DNA of 64,000 bases from Paenibacillus amylolyticus (GCF_003719335.1 NZ_RIAS01000006.1:1-64000); one strand, 5' to 3'; numbered from the stretch's first letter, positions 39,688-51,225 are shown. Made by a program: numbers and translations. Notes: generated by a model not told the origin, from the letters alone.

Positions 39688-40031
39688 TGCAAGTTCACCT
39701 GCCTAATAAATTTCCAATCAAAGTGCTTACTGTATATCTCTATCCAATTCAGATTGACATAGTTAATTATATCACATATCACATCCATCCCTCGCCCATT
39801 TTTATGAAATGTTTATGAAATCAACATGATGATTATCATATGCATTGTGATATATTGTAGTGTCTCACCAATGTACGTCGTTATTCGTTATATGGAACGA
39901 ATAGTGAATATTTGAGAAAACGGAGATTTTTGCAAACCTGTTCAAGACTGCTTATAACAAATAGTCATGGAATCATTCCATGACTATCTAGGTGCGGGAA
40001 ACATGATGTGTTTTTCAAATATTAAATATTA
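39688..40031 (-). promoter_or_regulatory. hemA control region
   Basis: The 344-bp gap has no gene. On the minus strand it holds an extended -10 TGATATAAT (TATAAT at 39766-39771). Further upstream is a 15-bp Fur/PerR-like sequence TGATAATCATCATGT (39824-39838). Between them is the tandem direct repeat tttatgaaat twice (39800-39820, plus-strand reading). B. subtilis hemA is PerR-regulated, which makes the box plausible, but its 3' half matches poorly. Confidence 0.45.
39961..39987 (-). terminator. Terminator after ysxC
   Basis: A perfect 12-bp inverted repeat, ATAGTCATGGAA with TTCCATGACTAT, has a 3-nt loop and is followed by TTTGTTAT on the minus strand. It ends the lon-ysxC unit. Confidence 0.7.
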
Positions 40032-40694
40032 TCAATTGTCGTCTTCAGCTGTTTGAACCGTTTCTACAGTCTCGTGATCCGCTTCATCTTCAACTGGTGC
40101 ATATTTGTCTATACGGGCGTGGCGAGTAATAATATCCCACAGCTCTTCCTTGCCCAGACCTTCTTCGGATGAAAAAGGAACAAACAAGTCGCCTGAGCGA
40201 AGACCGAGTGCTTCTTTGATAACTTTAATGTGTTTGGCTCTACGTGTCTTGGGGATCTTGTCCATCTTCGTAGCCACAACGACCAGCGGCAGACCATGAT
40301 GGCGTAGCCATTCATTCATCATCTTGTCTTCCTTGGACGGCTCATGTCTCATGTCCACCATCTGCATGACAAGCTTCAATTCATCGCGCTGTAGCAAGTA
40401 CTTTTCCATCATTTTACCCCAGGCAAAACGTTGCTCTTTGGATACCTTAGCGTACCCATAACCCGGAAAATCGACAAAATACAGATCCTGATTGATCTTA
40501 TAATAATTAAGTTGCTGGGTCTTACCCGGCGTAGCACTTGTACGCGCCAGATTTTTACGGCTGATCAAACGGTTGATCAGTGATGACTTACCCACGTTGG
40601 AGCGCCCCGCCAGGGCAATCTCCGGCAGGCCATCATCTGGATATTGTTCAGGCCGAACGGCACTAATTATAAATTCAGATTGATTGACTTTCAA
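40032..40694 (-). CDS. ysxC: Ribosome biogenesis GTPase YsxC/EngB
   Basis: 220 residues, TRAFAC-class GTPase of 50S assembly. P-loop GRSNVGKS (30-37), DFPGYG and TKMDKIP are present. It has an acidic C-terminal tail ([18 protein letters not shown]). The start is TTG at 40694 with GAGGAAAG upstream. The position after lonA is the Bacillus order. Confidence 0.96.
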   Translation of the reverse strand: MKVNQSEFIISAVRPEQYPDDGLPEIALAGRSNVGKSSLINRLISRKNLARTSATPGKTQQLNYYKINQDLYFVDFPGYGYAKVSKEQRFAWGKMMEKYLLQRDELKLVMQMVDMRHEPSKEDKMMNEWLRHHGLPLVVVATKMDKIPKTRRAKHIKVIKEALGLRSGDLFVPFSSEEGLGKEELWDIITRHARIDKYAPVEDEADHETVETVQTAEDDN

Positions 40695-40849
40695 ATTGCA
40701 TCTTTCCTCTCTTGAACTCCTGTCTTACAAGCATAACATTTCCACATTTTCATCCCGTATTATGCCATCATTCCTTCTATCATATCAAAAAAAACCTCTC
40801 GTGTACCCAAAAAACAACTTTTGTACCCGAAAAACATCAGATTATCACG

Positions 40850-40892
40850 AAAAAAACCGTTCCAGCGGACGCCGAAGCCCCCGCCGAACGGT
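40850..40892 (-). terminator. Terminator after lonA
   Basis: ACCGTTC and GAACGGT pair around a GC-rich inner stem and are followed by seven T on the minus strand. Confidence 0.85.
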
Positions 40893-40927
40893 CTACTCTC
40901 CATTTAATCTTTGCGGATACGTGTAGA

Positions 40928-43267
40928 TTACAGATGAATGCCTGCCTGTTCCACAAGAGCATGCTGCAACACCTGATCCATATGAGCTACGGGCACAAAT
41001 TCCACATCTTCCTTGATGCTATCCGGAATGTCGCGCAGATCCCTTTCGTTGTCCTTAGGTAACAATATTTTTTTGTAACCCGCACGGTGGGCTGCAAGTG
41101 ACTTTTCTTTCAAGCCGCCGATCGGCAACACCCGTCCGCGTAGTGTAATTTCACCTGTCATAGCAATGTCTTTCGACACATGTTTATTCGTCAGCGCTGA
41201 AATCAAGGCCGTTGCCATCGTAATACCGGCTGATGGGCCGTCTTTAGGGATGGCACCTTCCGGTACGTGGATGTGAATGTCGTTCTTCTCATGAAAATCA
41301 GACGCAATGCCCAGCTGTGCTGCTTTCGAACGTGTATAACTGAAGGCCGCCTGAGCCGATTCTTTCATGACATCTCCCAGCTTACCTGTAAGCGTCAGTT
41401 TGCCTGTTCCCGGCACCACAGTTACTTCGATCACAAGCGTGTCACCACCCACTTCAGTCCATGCCAGCCCGGTCACCGTACCAATCTGGTCTTCCAGCTC
41501 AGCCATTCCATAGCGGAATTTGCCCGGGCCGAGATAGTCTTTGACATCATCTGCCAAGATCACAATCTGACCCTCTACGCCGGAAACGATATTTTTAGCC
41601 GCCTTCCGGCAAAGCGATGCCATTTGCTGTTCCAAATTCCTTACACCTGATTCACGCGTATACTCACGAATGACTTTTAACAAGCTGTCCTCCGGAACTT
41701 CCAGCTGGTCTTCTTCGAGACCGTGATCTTTCTTCTGTTTGGGTAACAAATAGTTTTTGGATATTTGCAACTTCTCCAGCTCGGTGTAACCCGGAATATT
41801 CAGCATTTCCATGCGATCTAATAACGGACGCGGAATGTTGTGCACCGTGTTCGCTGTAGTTATGAACATAACGTTGGATAAGTCAAAAGGCAACTCCACA
41901 AAGTGATCACTAAACGTATTGTTCTGCTCCGGATCTAGCACCTCCAGCAATGCAGCCGAAGGGTCTCCGCGGAAGTCGGAAGCCATTTTGTCGATCTCAT
42001 CCAGCAAAAATACAGGGTTAAGTGATCCTGCTGTTTTCATCCCCTGAATGATACGTCCAGGCATCGCACCTACGTAGGTACGGCGGTGTCCACGAATCTC
42101 TGCTTCATCCCTCACGCCACCGAGAGAGATACGTACAAACTCCCGACCCAGTGATCTTGCGATCGAACGGGCAAGAGAGGTTTTACCTACTCCTGGCGGG
42201 CCAACCAGACAGAGGATTGGACCTTTGAGCTTTTTGACAAGCTTCTGTACAGCCAGATACTCCAGTACACGTTCCTTGGGCTTCTCCAGACCGTAATGAT
42301 CCGCGTTAAGTACATCTTCGGCCTTTTGGATATCCAGATCATCATCCGTCATCTGGCTCCAAGGTAGAGCAAGCAGCCAATCCACATAGTTGCGGATGAC
42401 ACCACCCTCTGCAGAGCTTGCGGGCATTTTCTCCAGTCGATCAATTTCCTTCTCGACCTTCTCTTTTACCTTGTCCGGCAGGCCCAGACTTTCCATCTGA
42501 TTACGAAGTTCTTCCACTTCGCCCGCACGACCCTCTTTTTCACCGAGTTCCTTCTGAATCGCCTTCATCTGCTCACGCAAATAATACTCTTTCTGGGTTT
42601 TCTCCATCTGTTTCTTCACACGCTGGCTGATCTTGCGTTCAAGCTCCAGCACTTCACGCTCATTGTTCAGGATGTCCAGCAATTTCTCCAGACGTTCCCG
42701 AACGTCGATGGTCTCCAGAATTTCCTGTTTGTCCTTGATTTTCAAAGACAAGTGGCTTGTAATGACGTCCGCAAGACGCCCAGGTTCTTCAATGTCAGAC
42801 ACAGCGGCCAGTGTCTCGGGGGTTACTTTTTTGGACAGATTGATATAATTCTCGAACTGGTTCAGAACGGTACGCATGAGGGCATCTGTCTCAGGATGAG
42901 CGTTCTCTTCCTCAGGCAGTTCCAGCGCCAGCACCTCATAGTATTCTTCGTTGTCCGTATATTCAATAATTTCAGCCCGTTCCAAGCCTTCCACAAGTAC
43001 TCGGATCGTTCCGTTGGGCAGCTTCAACATCTGTCTTACCTTAGCTACCGTTCCAATGCGGAAAATATCCTCTCGTGTAGGTTCCTCAATATTTACCTCG
43101 GCTTGAGAACATAGGAGAATCAAATGTTCTTCTACCATCGCTTTTTCTAAAGCCTTGACCGATTTCTCCCGGCCCACATCGAGATGCAGTACCATACTCG
43201 GGTAGACGAGAAGTCCTCTTAAAGGCAGTAAAGGAAAACGACGACCTTTCGCTTTGCTCGGTCCCAT
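40928..43267 (-). CDS. lonA: ATP-dependent protease LonA
   Basis: 779 residues from the ATG at 43267, with GGAGG 10 nt upstream; an ATG 14 codons earlier has no ribosome site. Order of domains: N-terminal substrate domain ([21 protein letters not shown]), AAA+ module with GPPGVGKTS, and C-terminal protease with the catalytic serine in [14 protein letters not shown] and a lysine in [16 protein letters not shown]. It degrades misfolded and regulatory proteins in the cytoplasm. Confidence 0.98.
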   Translation of the reverse strand: MGPSKAKGRRFPLLPLRGLLVYPSMVLHLDVGREKSVKALEKAMVEEHLILLCSQAEVNIEEPTREDIFRIGTVAKVRQMLKLPNGTIRVLVEGLERAEIIEYTDNEEYYEVLALELPEEENAHPETDALMRTVLNQFENYINLSKKVTPETLAAVSDIEEPGRLADVITSHLSLKIKDKQEILETIDVRERLEKLLDILNNEREVLELERKISQRVKKQMEKTQKEYYLREQMKAIQKELGEKEGRAGEVEELRNQMESLGLPDKVKEKVEKEIDRLEKMPASSAEGGVIRNYVDWLLALPWSQMTDDDLDIQKAEDVLNADHYGLEKPKERVLEYLAVQKLVKKLKGPILCLVGPPGVGKTSLARSIARSLGREFVRISLGGVRDEAEIRGHRRTYVGAMPGRIIQGMKTAGSLNPVFLLDEIDKMASDFRGDPSAALLEVLDPEQNNTFSDHFVELPFDLSNVMFITTANTVHNIPRPLLDRMEMLNIPGYTELEKLQISKNYLLPKQKKDHGLEEDQLEVPEDSLLKVIREYTRESGVRNLEQQMASLCRKAAKNIVSGVEGQIVILADDVKDYLGPGKFRYGMAELEDQIGTVTGLAWTEVGGDTLVIEVTVVPGTGKLTLTGKLGDVMKESAQAAFSYTRSKAAQLGIASDFHEKNDIHIHVPEGAIPKDGPSAGITMATALISALTNKHVSKDIAMTGEITLRGRVLPIGGLKEKSLAAHRAGYKKILLPKDNERDLRDIPDSIKEDVEFVPVAHMDQVLQHALVEQAGIHL

Positions 43268-43353
43268 CGCTTTCGCACCTCCAATGGCTCTCAGGTTGTA
43301 GTCATTCATTATTCTATCAAATGTTCACATAAAAAACCAATGAAGGGAAGTGC

Positions 43354-45111
43354 TTAGCAGCTCCCCGAATCTGTAACTGGACCTGGACGAGGTGACTCTG
43401 CCCGTAAAAAAGAGGCGGATGCCGGAGGAAAGATCTCCGGTTTAGGTAACGCAGTCTCTTCTGCAACTACCTGCTGTTCCACTTGCTGCGCTCCCGGTTC
43501 CCAGCCAAAGACTTCACGGAATACATCCTGGACCGTATCTACAGGGATCACCCGCAACCCATCCAGATTATCAAAAATGGACTGCCAATTCTCCGCCGGT
43601 ATAATGACCGTCTTCGCCCCCGCCTGAAAAGCCGCCTCCACCTTCGCCAGTACACCGCCAATCGGTTTAACCCGGCCATGAATACTGATCTCGCCTGTCA
43701 TTGCAAGCTCATGGTCTACAGGGCGTCCTTGAATGGCTGAAGCGATTGCTGTAGCCATGGCAATTCCGGCCGATGGACCATCAATCGGCGTACCTCCCGG
43801 AAAATTCACATGTAAATCATAATCACTCGTGCGGATGCCCATCGCTTTTAAGACGGTTAACACATTTTCAACCGAGCCTTTAGCCATACTTTTCCGCCGA
43901 AGTGTACGGGAACCGCCTCCAATCTCTTCCTCATCCACCACGCCTGTGATGTTGATGCGGCCCTGGTCTTTTGGTGCAGGAACCGCTGACACCTCAATCT
44001 CCAAAATAGTACCCATGTTCGGTCCGTAAACGGCAAGGCCATTGACAAAACCGACCTGCGGCTTGGAAGGAACCTTACGATCCGGCCTTGGCTGGATCTG
44101 ACTGCTTCCAGCAACCCACTCGACATCAGAAGCCTGAAGTGTCTCACGCTTTTCCGTGAGTGCAAGTCCAGCAGCTAGCTGAATGATGTTCACCGCTTCG
44201 CGCCCATTGGTCGCATATCGTTTGACTACATCCACGGCTTCCGGACAAGGACTGAACCCGATTTTCTGAACAGCATCTTCCGCAATTTTTCCAATCTCCT
44301 CCGGTAACAATGGACGGAAATAGACCTCCATACACCGTGAACGTAAGGCAGGAGGAAGCTCATGCGGGGAACGTGTCGTCGCCCCAACCAGACGAAAATC
44401 AGCAGGCAACCCATTCTGGAAAATATCGTGGATATAAGCAGGAGTATGCGTGTCTTCCGAGTTATAGTACGCACTTTCCAAAAAGACCTTGCGGTCTTCC
44501 AGCACTTTGAGCAGTTTATTCATCTGAATGGAATGTAATTCTCCAATTTCATCAATAAAAAGCATACCACCATGCGCTTTCGTCACCGCACCTGGCTTTG
44601 GTTGAGGGATTCCTGCCACGCCCATAGCTCCTGCTCCCTGATAGATCGGATCATGAACGGAACCAATCAAGGGATCCGCAATACCTCGCTCATCAAAACG
44701 AGCCGTTGTGGCATCCAGCTCCGTAAATTTAGCATCGGCTTTGAAGGGAGAAGTCGGGTTTTTCTTCGCTTCTTCTAACACTACCCTTGCGGCTGCCGTT
44801 TTCCCTACTCCCGGCGGGCCATATATAATCACATGCTGCGGATTGGCACTACATAAAGCAGCCTTGAGCGCGCGTAGTCCGTCTTTTTGCCCAACAATAT
44901 CGTTAATGGTGGCTGGACGCGTCTTCTCCGCCAGTGGCTTCGTCAGTGATATCGAACGCAGCTTTCGCAGCTTCTCCAGTTCTTTTCGTGATTCACGCTC
45001 AACAGCAGTTCGATTCGTTTTCTGGCCTCGAAGCAAATTCCAGAAGTATAACCCGATCACCACGCCAAAAAATAACTGTATCAACATGAATATCATGCCA
45101 AACTCACCCAT
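43354..45111 (-). CDS. lonB: ATP-dependent protease LonB
   Basis: 585 residues. One N-terminal membrane helix (about 5-24) takes the place of the LonA substrate domain. The AAA+ module has [13 protein letters not shown], and the Lon protease domain has the catalytic serine in IDGPSAGIAMATAI. The last 45 residues are a Gln/Pro/Ala-rich tail. In B. subtilis LonB is made in the forespore and lies next to lonA, as here. Confidence 0.96.
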   Translation of the reverse strand: MGEFGMIFMLIQLFFGVVIGLYFWNLLRGQKTNRTAVERESRKELEKLRKLRSISLTKPLAEKTRPATINDIVGQKDGLRALKAALCSANPQHVIIYGPPGVGKTAAARVVLEEAKKNPTSPFKADAKFTELDATTARFDERGIADPLIGSVHDPIYQGAGAMGVAGIPQPKPGAVTKAHGGMLFIDEIGELHSIQMNKLLKVLEDRKVFLESAYYNSEDTHTPAYIHDIFQNGLPADFRLVGATTRSPHELPPALRSRCMEVYFRPLLPEEIGKIAEDAVQKIGFSPCPEAVDVVKRYATNGREAVNIIQLAAGLALTEKRETLQASDVEWVAGSSQIQPRPDRKVPSKPQVGFVNGLAVYGPNMGTILEIEVSAVPAPKDQGRINITGVVDEEEIGGGSRTLRRKSMAKGSVENVLTVLKAMGIRTSDYDLHVNFPGGTPIDGPSAGIAMATAIASAIQGRPVDHELAMTGEISIHGRVKPIGGVLAKVEAAFQAGAKTVIIPAENWQSIFDNLDGLRVIPVDTVQDVFREVFGWEPGAQQVEQQVVAEETALPKPEIFPPASASFLRAESPRPGPVTDSGSC

Positions 45112-45239
45112 ATCTCAACATCCTCCTGTTCTATCCTTCTTCTCATCTGTAATCATGCTAATACTTGGTAGTATAGCCTTTTCAGCGAGACGTAAACGGA
45201 ACAAGCCGAATTTGTGCTTGAGAATTTGTTCCTGAGCAT

Positions 45240-45270
45240 GCAAAAAGCCCGCCACGTATGACAGGCTTCC
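45240..45270 (-). terminator. Terminator after ispG
   Basis: AAGCCTG..CGGGCTT on the minus strand forms a short stem followed by TTTTTGC. Confidence 0.65.
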
Positions 45271-45353
45271 ACATTTCACCTATTTAAACGTATCACTATC
45301 ATTTGGATAAGATAGGAACCATTTCTTATGGAGAACACTTGTACATAAAAAAA

Positions 45354-46451
45354 TTAGTGCGAACGTCCAGGGATAACCCCTGTTTCTTCATACGCTTCAA
45401 CAATTTTGTCGATTTCTTTTTTCAATTCCTCTACCATGATCTCTTCCGGCACTTTACGGATCATTTTGCCATGACGGAATAAAAGACCTTCTCCACGGGC
45501 ACCCGCAATGCCAATATCCGCTTCTTTGGCTTCTCCTGGACCATTTACCGCGCAGCCCAGTACAGATACTTTGATCGGTACCTTAAGCTTGGAGATATAC
45601 TCTTCCACTTCGTTGGCGATCGAGAAGAGGTCAATATCCAGACGCCCGCAAGTTGGGCAAGAGATCAATGTAGCTGCATTGGAAATCAGTCCAAACGTTT
45701 TGAGCAGATCGCGCGCAACTTTAATCTCTTCAACCGGATCGGCACTAAGCGAGATACGCATCGTTGAACCAATTCCCATAGAGAGCAGTGCGCCCATACC
45801 CGCGGAACTTTTGATTGTGCCCGAGAACAATGTGCCCGCTTCTGTAATGCCGAGGTGCAACGGATACGGAATAATCTGAGCTGCCTTCGTATAAGCTTCA
45901 ATGGCCATCGGTACATCGGACGCTTTGAGTGAAACGATGATATCGTGGAAATCCAGCTCTTCCAAAATGCCAATGTGGAATAACGCACTTTCGACCATAG
46001 CATCTGCTGTAGGATAGCCATACTTTTCAAGCAGATGATTCTCTAGTGAACCCGCGTTTACCCCGATCCGAATCGGAATACCCTTTTCCTTGCACGCTTT
46101 GACAACCTCTTCCACTTTAGCACGTTTACCGATGTTGCCTGGATTGATCCGAACTTTATCAATACCATTCTCGATAGCAAGCAAGGCGAGCTTGTAGTTA
46201 AAATGTATGTCTGCCACGAGCGGGATGTGAATTCGCTTCTTGATTTCCTTAATCGCAGCCGCAGCTTCCTCATTATTCACTGTTACACGTACCACCTGGC
46301 ATCCAGCCTCTTCCAATCGCAAAATCTCTGCAACTGTCGCTTCAACGTCAGCTGTTTTGGTCGTACACATACTTTGAATAATAACTTCGTTACTGCCACC
46401 AATGGTCAAGTTCCCTACTTTTACGGGACGGGTGTCTTGTCTTAAATACAT
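45354..46451 (-). CDS. ispG: 4-hydroxy-3-methylbut-2-enyl diphosphate synthase (flavodoxin type)
   Basis: 365 residues from the ATG at 46451 with GGGGAG 11 nt upstream. This iron-sulfur enzyme of the MEP isoprenoid pathway converts MEcPP to HMBPP. The 4Fe-4S cysteines lie in SCPTCGR and [10 protein letters not shown]. It stands between clpX and lonB, breaking the usual Bacillus clpX-lonB neighbourhood. Confidence 0.96.
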   Translation of the reverse strand: MYLRQDTRPVKVGNLTIGGSNEVIIQSMCTTKTADVEATVAEILRLEEAGCQVVRVTVNNEEAAAAIKEIKKRIHIPLVADIHFNYKLALLAIENGIDKVRINPGNIGKRAKVEEVVKACKEKGIPIRIGVNAGSLENHLLEKYGYPTADAMVESALFHIGILEELDFHDIIVSLKASDVPMAIEAYTKAAQIIPYPLHLGITEAGTLFSGTIKSSAGMGALLSMGIGSTMRISLSADPVEEIKVARDLLKTFGLISNAATLISCPTCGRLDIDLFSIANEVEEYISKLKVPIKVSVLGCAVNGPGEAKEADIGIAGARGEGLLFRHGKMIRKVPEEIMVEELKKEIDKIVEAYEETGVIPGRSH

Positions 46452-46571
46452 GAGTGATTTCTCTCCCCACAACGTCAAAGCTCCACTCTGACAAAAGACC
46501 ATATATAAGCCTTCTGCCCAAGTGGAGAACTGACAAGTCTATATTTCAAAGCTCAGCTGAAGCAGTACCCA

Positions 46572-47825
46572 TTAGGCACTCTCTTCCTGCTTATCGTCCT
46601 TTGATTGGCCAAGTTCAGGCACAACTTTTTTCTCAACAACTTCTTCCGTAATGACACAGCTGGTCACGTCTTCACGTGAAGGCACTTCATACATAATTTC
46701 GAGCATGATCCCTTCAATGATCGCACGCAAACCACGTGCACCCGTATTACGCTTGATCGCTTCTTTGGCAATCGCCAGCAATGCACCCGGTTCAAACACC
46801 AGATTGACATTATCTAGCTCAAGCAGTTTTTGGTACTGCTTCGTCAGCGCATTTTTCGGTTCGGACAGAATCCGTACCAACGTATCTTCATCCAATGGCT
46901 CCAACGTAGAGATTACTGGCAGACGGCCTACGAATTCCGGAATCAAACCGAATTTCAGCAAGTCTTCCGGCAATACCATACCAAGGTATTCACCCGGTTT
47001 CAGATCTTTTTGCTCCGTAGCGGCGTTAAAGCCAATGACTTTTTTACCGATCCGGCGTTTGATCATTTGCTCCAGACCATCAAAGGCACCACCGCAGATG
47101 AACAAAATATTAGTTGTATCAATCTGAATGAACTCTTGATGTGGATGCTTGCGACCACCTTGTGGCGGCACTGAAGCAACTGTACCTTCAAGAATTTTCA
47201 GCAAAGCTTGCTGAACACCTTCACCGGATACGTCACGCGTAATGGAAGGGTTCTCCGATTTACGTGCTACTTTATCAATCTCATCAATATAGATAATGCC
47301 GCGTTCTGCTTTTTCTACATCATAGTCAGCCGCCTGGATCAGCTTAAGCAGAATGTTCTCGACATCCTCACCCACGTATCCCGCTTCTGTCAATGAAGTT
47401 GCATCCGCAATAGCAAAAGGAACGTTCAGAATTTTCGCCATCGTTTGTGCAAGCAACGTTTTACCGGAACCCGTAGGTCCTAACAGCAAAATGTTACTCT
47501 TCGACAGCTCTACATCTTCAATCTTGCTTTGTGTATTAATCCGTTTGTAGTGGTTGTACACTGCTACAGACAAAGATTTTTTCGCTTGTTCCTGACCAAT
47601 AACATATTGATCAAGAATATCACGAATTTCTTTTGGTTTCGGAATATCTTTCAGGTCTACTTCTTCATCATGACCGAGTTCTTCCTCTACGATTTCGGTG
47701 CAAAGTTCAATACATTCATCACAGATGTATACGCCTGGTCCAGCGACCAGCTTGCGAACCTGCTCCTGAGATTTACCGCAAAAAGAGCATTTCAGCTGCC
47801 CTTTCTCATCGTTAAATTTAAACAT
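46572..47825 (-). CDS. clpX: ATP-dependent Clp protease ATPase subunit ClpX
   Basis: 417 residues. An N-terminal C4 zinc-binding domain (Cys13, 16, 35, 38), Walker [16 protein letters not shown] and the GYVGEDVE pore loop are present. It unfolds substrates and feeds them to ClpP, whose gene is 12 bp upstream. Confidence 0.98.
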   Translation of the reverse strand: MFKFNDEKGQLKCSFCGKSQEQVRKLVAGPGVYICDECIELCTEIVEEELGHDEEVDLKDIPKPKEIRDILDQYVIGQEQAKKSLSVAVYNHYKRINTQSKIEDVELSKSNILLLGPTGSGKTLLAQTMAKILNVPFAIADATSLTEAGYVGEDVENILLKLIQAADYDVEKAERGIIYIDEIDKVARKSENPSITRDVSGEGVQQALLKILEGTVASVPPQGGRKHPHQEFIQIDTTNILFICGGAFDGLEQMIKRRIGKKVIGFNAATEQKDLKPGEYLGMVLPEDLLKFGLIPEFVGRLPVISTLEPLDEDTLVRILSEPKNALTKQYQKLLELDNVNLVFEPGALLAIAKEAIKRNTGARGLRAIIEGIMLEIMYEVPSREDVTSCVITEEVVEKKVVPELGQSKDDKQEESA

Positions 47826-47837
47826 GAAACCACCCCT

Positions 47838-48428
47838 TTAGGAATTGATCGGTCTGCTGAGCACCTGGTCAATAATGCCGTACGTTTTTGCTTCTTCCGC
47901 ACTCATGAAAAAGTCACGGTCTGTGTCCCGCTCAATTTTATCAAGGGGCTGACCTGTACGATCAACATATATTTGATTCAGTTTCTGACGAGTTTTAATG
48001 ATCCATTCTGCGTGGATTTTGATATCCGCAGCCTGTCCTTGAACGCCGCCAAGCGGCTGATGAATCATCACTTCACTGTTCGTAAGCGCATATCTTTTGC
48101 CTGGAGCGCCTGCGGTCAGCAATAGAGAGCCCATGCTTGCTGCCATGCCTACGCAAATGGTAGATACATCCGGCTTGATAAATTGCATCGTATCGTATAT
48201 ACCCATCCCTGCCGTTACAGAACCACCAGGTGAATTAATATACAAGCTGATATCCTTCTCAGGATCGTCGGCTGCCAAAAACAAAAGCTGAGCTATGACA
48301 AGATTGGCTACATCGTCATCAATCGCACTGGTCAGAAAAATAATGCGATCCTTCAGCAAACGTGAATATATATCGTAAGAACGCTCGCCTCGATTGGTTT
48401 GTTCAACAACCATTGGCACCAGACTCAT
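47838..48428 (-). CDS. clpP: ATP-dependent Clp protease proteolytic subunit
   Basis: 196 residues. Catalytic Ser98 in GMAASMGS and His123 in EVMIHQP, with an Asp near 172. Here clpP is directly upstream of clpX; in B. subtilis clpP stands elsewhere and tig is next to clpX. Confidence 0.98.
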   Translation of the reverse strand: MSLVPMVVEQTNRGERSYDIYSRLLKDRIIFLTSAIDDDVANLVIAQLLFLAADDPEKDISLYINSPGGSVTAGMGIYDTMQFIKPDVSTICVGMAASMGSLLLTAGAPGKRYALTNSEVMIHQPLGGVQGQAADIKIHAEWIIKTRQKLNQIYVDRTGQPLDKIERDTDRDFFMSAEEAKTYGIIDQVLSRPINS

Positions 48429-48813
48429 GAGACCAACCTCTTTTCTACATGTAATTAGACATAGGCTGACTGTAAAGCAAACCCAAAATCATTTTAACAT
48501 GTTCCTTTGACAATGTCATTTTTCAGAAAACACGTTATTTTAGGGATGTTTACGATGTAGCCTGATCATATTTAACCATGTTTTCTATGTATGTGCAAAT
48601 TACATCCATCCTATGCCGTCTTGGTATTTTTTTATTTCCGTCCAAGAACAAAGGTTTGAAATCAACGGAAAATGGGCACCTTGCAATAAAATGAATGAGA
48701 ATCCATATCAACACTCATTTTTCTATAAAATGGATGTCGCAATTTAAAAATAAGGCACGCAATGACTCACGTGCCTTATCGTTTATATAGCTGTCGAAAT
48801 CACACAGCCTGTC
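48429..48813. other. tig-clpP intergenic region
   Basis: 385 bp without a gene, AT-rich. It contains the tig terminator (below) and a Fur-like 15-mer TGAGAATCCATATCA (48696-48710). No CtsR operator (tandem GGTCAAA) or CIRCE element is seen in front of clpP. A possible weak promoter TTGCTT - 17 bp - TAATTA lies close to clpP on the minus strand. Confidence 0.4.
48746..48782 (-). terminator. Terminator after tig
   Basis: AAGGCACGTGAGTCATTGCGTGCCTT (minus strand) forms a stem of GGCACG with CGTGCC and is followed by ATTTTTAAA. Confidence 0.75.
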
Positions 48814-50154
48814 TTATTTTTCGTCAGCTTCTGCAGCAACTTCTTCGGCTGGAGCTTCAACTGGCTCAACAACTTTGCTGTTCTCAACGAGAACATCGAT
48901 TGTTTTGCGCAATTTAACTTCATCACGAAGGCTTTCCAGGGAACCGTTACCTTCGAGGATGCCACGGATCTCTTCAGCAGGACGCTTGTAAGATTCAGCC
49001 ATTTTCTCGAGTTCTTGGTTCACTTCTTCATCAGAAACTTCGATGTTTTCCGCTTTACCTACTGCTTCAAGCACCAGGTTGTTGCGAACACGTTTCGAAG
49101 CATCGTCTTGCATTTGTGCTCTCAAGTCAGCTTGAGTCTGACCGGAGAAGCTCATGAACATTTCAAGGTTCATGCCTTGGCTGCGAAGACGGTTGTCAAA
49201 ATCGCGCATCATGTTCTGTACTTCACTGTCAACCATTGCTGCAGGGATGTCCACTTCAGCGTTTTCAGCTACTTTTTCTACAACTGCATTTTCCTGTGCA
49301 GCTTTGAACTCATCTGCTTTACGGGATTCCAGTTGTGTTTTGAGGTCAGCTTTGTACTCTTCCAGAGTATCAAATTCGCTAACATCTTTAGCAAACTCGT
49401 CATCCAATTCTGGAAGTTGTTTGCGTTTGATTTCATGAACTTTCACTTTGAATACTGCTTGTTTGCCAGCCAGCTCTGTTGCATGGTAGCTCTCTGGGAA
49501 AGTCACTTCCACGTCTTTGAAGTCGCCAGTGGACAGACCCACTACTTGCTCTTCAAAACCTGGAATGAATGTGTTGGAACCCAGTTCCAAGGAATAACGC
49601 TCAGCTTGTCCACCTTCGAAAGGTACACCATCAACAGAACCGTCGAAGTCGATTACAGCAACATCGCCGTTCGCTGCAGCACCTTCGTCAACTACAACCA
49701 GTTCAGCATGACGCTGTTGCAAACGCTCCAGCTCTTCTGCAACTTCTGCATCCGTTACTTCACCTTTAGCTACAGCAACTTCGATTCCTTTATAGTTACC
49801 CAGGGTAACTTCTGGTTTCACAGTTACTTTCGCTTTAAATTTGAAGGATTGTCCTTTACCGAATTGCTCGATGTCTACGTCAGGACGATCCACTGGGAAG
49901 ATATCCGTTTGATCAATCGCTTCTGTGTAAGCTTCTGGAAGCAAGATGTCGATTGCTTCTTGATAAAGGCTTTCCACTCCGAAACGAGCTTCGAAGATTG
50001 GACGCGGCACTTTACCTTTACGGAATCCAGGCACGTTCGCTTGTTTTACTACTTTATTAAAAGCTTTGTCGAGTGCTTCTGTTACGCGCTCTGCACCGAC
50101 TTCAACCTCAAGAACCCCAAGGTTCTTCTCTATCTTTTCCCAAGTTGCTTTCAT
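48814..50154 (-). CDS. tig: Trigger factor
   Basis: 446 residues, a ribosome-bound chaperone with peptidyl-prolyl isomerase activity. The ribosome-binding tail includes the GFRKGKVPR signature. An FKBP domain (about 160-245) and a helical C-terminal domain ending in a Glu/Ala-rich tail follow. Confidence 0.98.
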   Translation of the reverse strand: MKATWEKIEKNLGVLEVEVGAERVTEALDKAFNKVVKQANVPGFRKGKVPRPIFEARFGVESLYQEAIDILLPEAYTEAIDQTDIFPVDRPDVDIEQFGKGQSFKFKAKVTVKPEVTLGNYKGIEVAVAKGEVTDAEVAEELERLQQRHAELVVVDEGAAANGDVAVIDFDGSVDGVPFEGGQAERYSLELGSNTFIPGFEEQVVGLSTGDFKDVEVTFPESYHATELAGKQAVFKVKVHEIKRKQLPELDDEFAKDVSEFDTLEEYKADLKTQLESRKADEFKAAQENAVVEKVAENAEVDIPAAMVDSEVQNMMRDFDNRLRSQGMNLEMFMSFSGQTQADLRAQMQDDASKRVRNNLVLEAVGKAENIEVSDEEVNQELEKMAESYKRPAEEIRGILEGNGSLESLRDEVKLRKTIDVLVENSKVVEPVEAPAEEVAAEADEK

Positions 50155-50289
50155 TGTATACTTTCCCCTCCAAAATTCACATGTTCACGTAGGCGATCAC
50201 GCACAAAATAACCATTTTAGTATAAACAAGTTTACATTCTTTTTCAAGGGGAATCCCTTGATACGGTTTAAGGTAAACGTTTCCGTCTC

Positions 50290-51225
50290 TTAATGACCGT
50301 CCAAACCGGCGGAAACAAACTGTTTCATAGAGCGATACGCCTGCTCCAGTCGAAACCTCATTGCACCTGTCACAGCGTACATCGAGCGCGTGTTTTCCTC
50401 ATCGTGCGAGCCTCCCAGACTGTCTGCAACCGTCATATGTAGCGCAGCCGCCCAAATGTCCGTCATCGCATCATTTTGCTCAAGCATGGATTGGTAATCC
50501 CGTGTTCCATAGACCGCCATAACATATTGTATCCACAGTTCCTGGGCAAAATAAAAGAGCGTAGGTTCATGAACCTCCGTCTGGTCTGCCACCCGTTCCA
50601 GAATCTGCACAATCTGAAGTGGGAATTCTTCCGGTTTAAGTGGAACGCTAGCGATATCAACCTCTACTTCTTCGTCACCTCTAGTGAAATGAATGATGTC
50701 TTGTACTCCTCGACGACGCAGGGTTTGCATGACTCTGAACTGTAATAGAGGATGAAGCACCTTCGTTTGCAGCCACCCAATCAGTTCTTCATCCACCTTC
50801 GGAACGTCCAAAAATGCCAGTTGCTCGAGAGCCAGCATCGTCTGTTCAGATAGCGGGCCTTCCATAACCGTCCGGAGCAGCTTATCTGCGTAACCATCGT
50901 CCTGAGCAAGTTTCGATATGGCGTGTTGCCTTGCCATTTCTTCCTCGCTGATGTCTTCTTCCTCTTCTTCTCGAATGGTCTGCATTTCTAATTCTTCATA
51001 TTGAGGGAAAGCAGCCTGCAGCCACTCCAGCAACGCCCTCCACTCGTCATAGTGGCGTTCTTCCTGCCCTTGGCATTGCAACAAAAAGCGAAGCAAGTCC
51101 ATTGCTTCACCGTAACGTTCATTTTCAAGCATAACTGTCAGCTGTATTTGGTAATAGTCCAGCGTTTTTGGAAACAGCACAATTTTATTGTTGTGCTCGG
51201 TTTCCGGGGTTGTGGATTCCTTGAT
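50290..51225 (-). CDS. YsoA-like helical/TPR-type protein with unusual start
   Basis: About 311 residues if translation begins at ATC 51225; 296 if at GTG 51180. It is all-helical and rich in Glu and Gln, with acidic clusters (IREEEEEDISEEE) and TPR-like spacing. B. subtilis has the TPR protein YsoA upstream of tig, so this is likely its equivalent; its function is unknown. GTG 51180 has no ribosome site. The frame stays open upstream, and a perfect AGGAGG (51233-51238) is followed 7 nt later by the in-frame codon ATC, with no ATG/GTG/TTG at that place. Confidence 0.75.
   Translation of the reverse strand: MKESTTPETEHNNKIVLFPKTLDYYQIQLTVMLENERYGEAMDLLRFLLQCQGQEERHYDEWRALLEWLQAAFPQYEELEMQTIREEEEEDISEEEMARQHAISKLAQDDGYADKLLRTVMEGPLSEQTMLALEQLAFLDVPKVDEELIGWLQTKVLHPLLQFRVMQTLRRRGVQDIIHFTRGDEEVEVDIASVPLKPEEFPLQIVQILERVADQTEVHEPTLFYFAQELWIQYVMAVYGTRDYQSMLEQNDAMTDIWAAALHMTVADSLGGSHDEENTRSMYAVTGAMRFRLEQAYRSMKQFVSAGLDGH

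Noticed and set aside
48608..48615. ATCCTATG resembling the safA/spoIVFA promoter core, upstream of clpP
   Set aside because: The match breaks after 8 bp and no -35 like TCATATT lies at the right distance.
49015..50211. 398-codon open frame on the plus strand opposite tig
   Set aside because: Exactly antisense to tig, very rich in Phe and Cys, no ribosome site; a shadow of the trigger factor codons.
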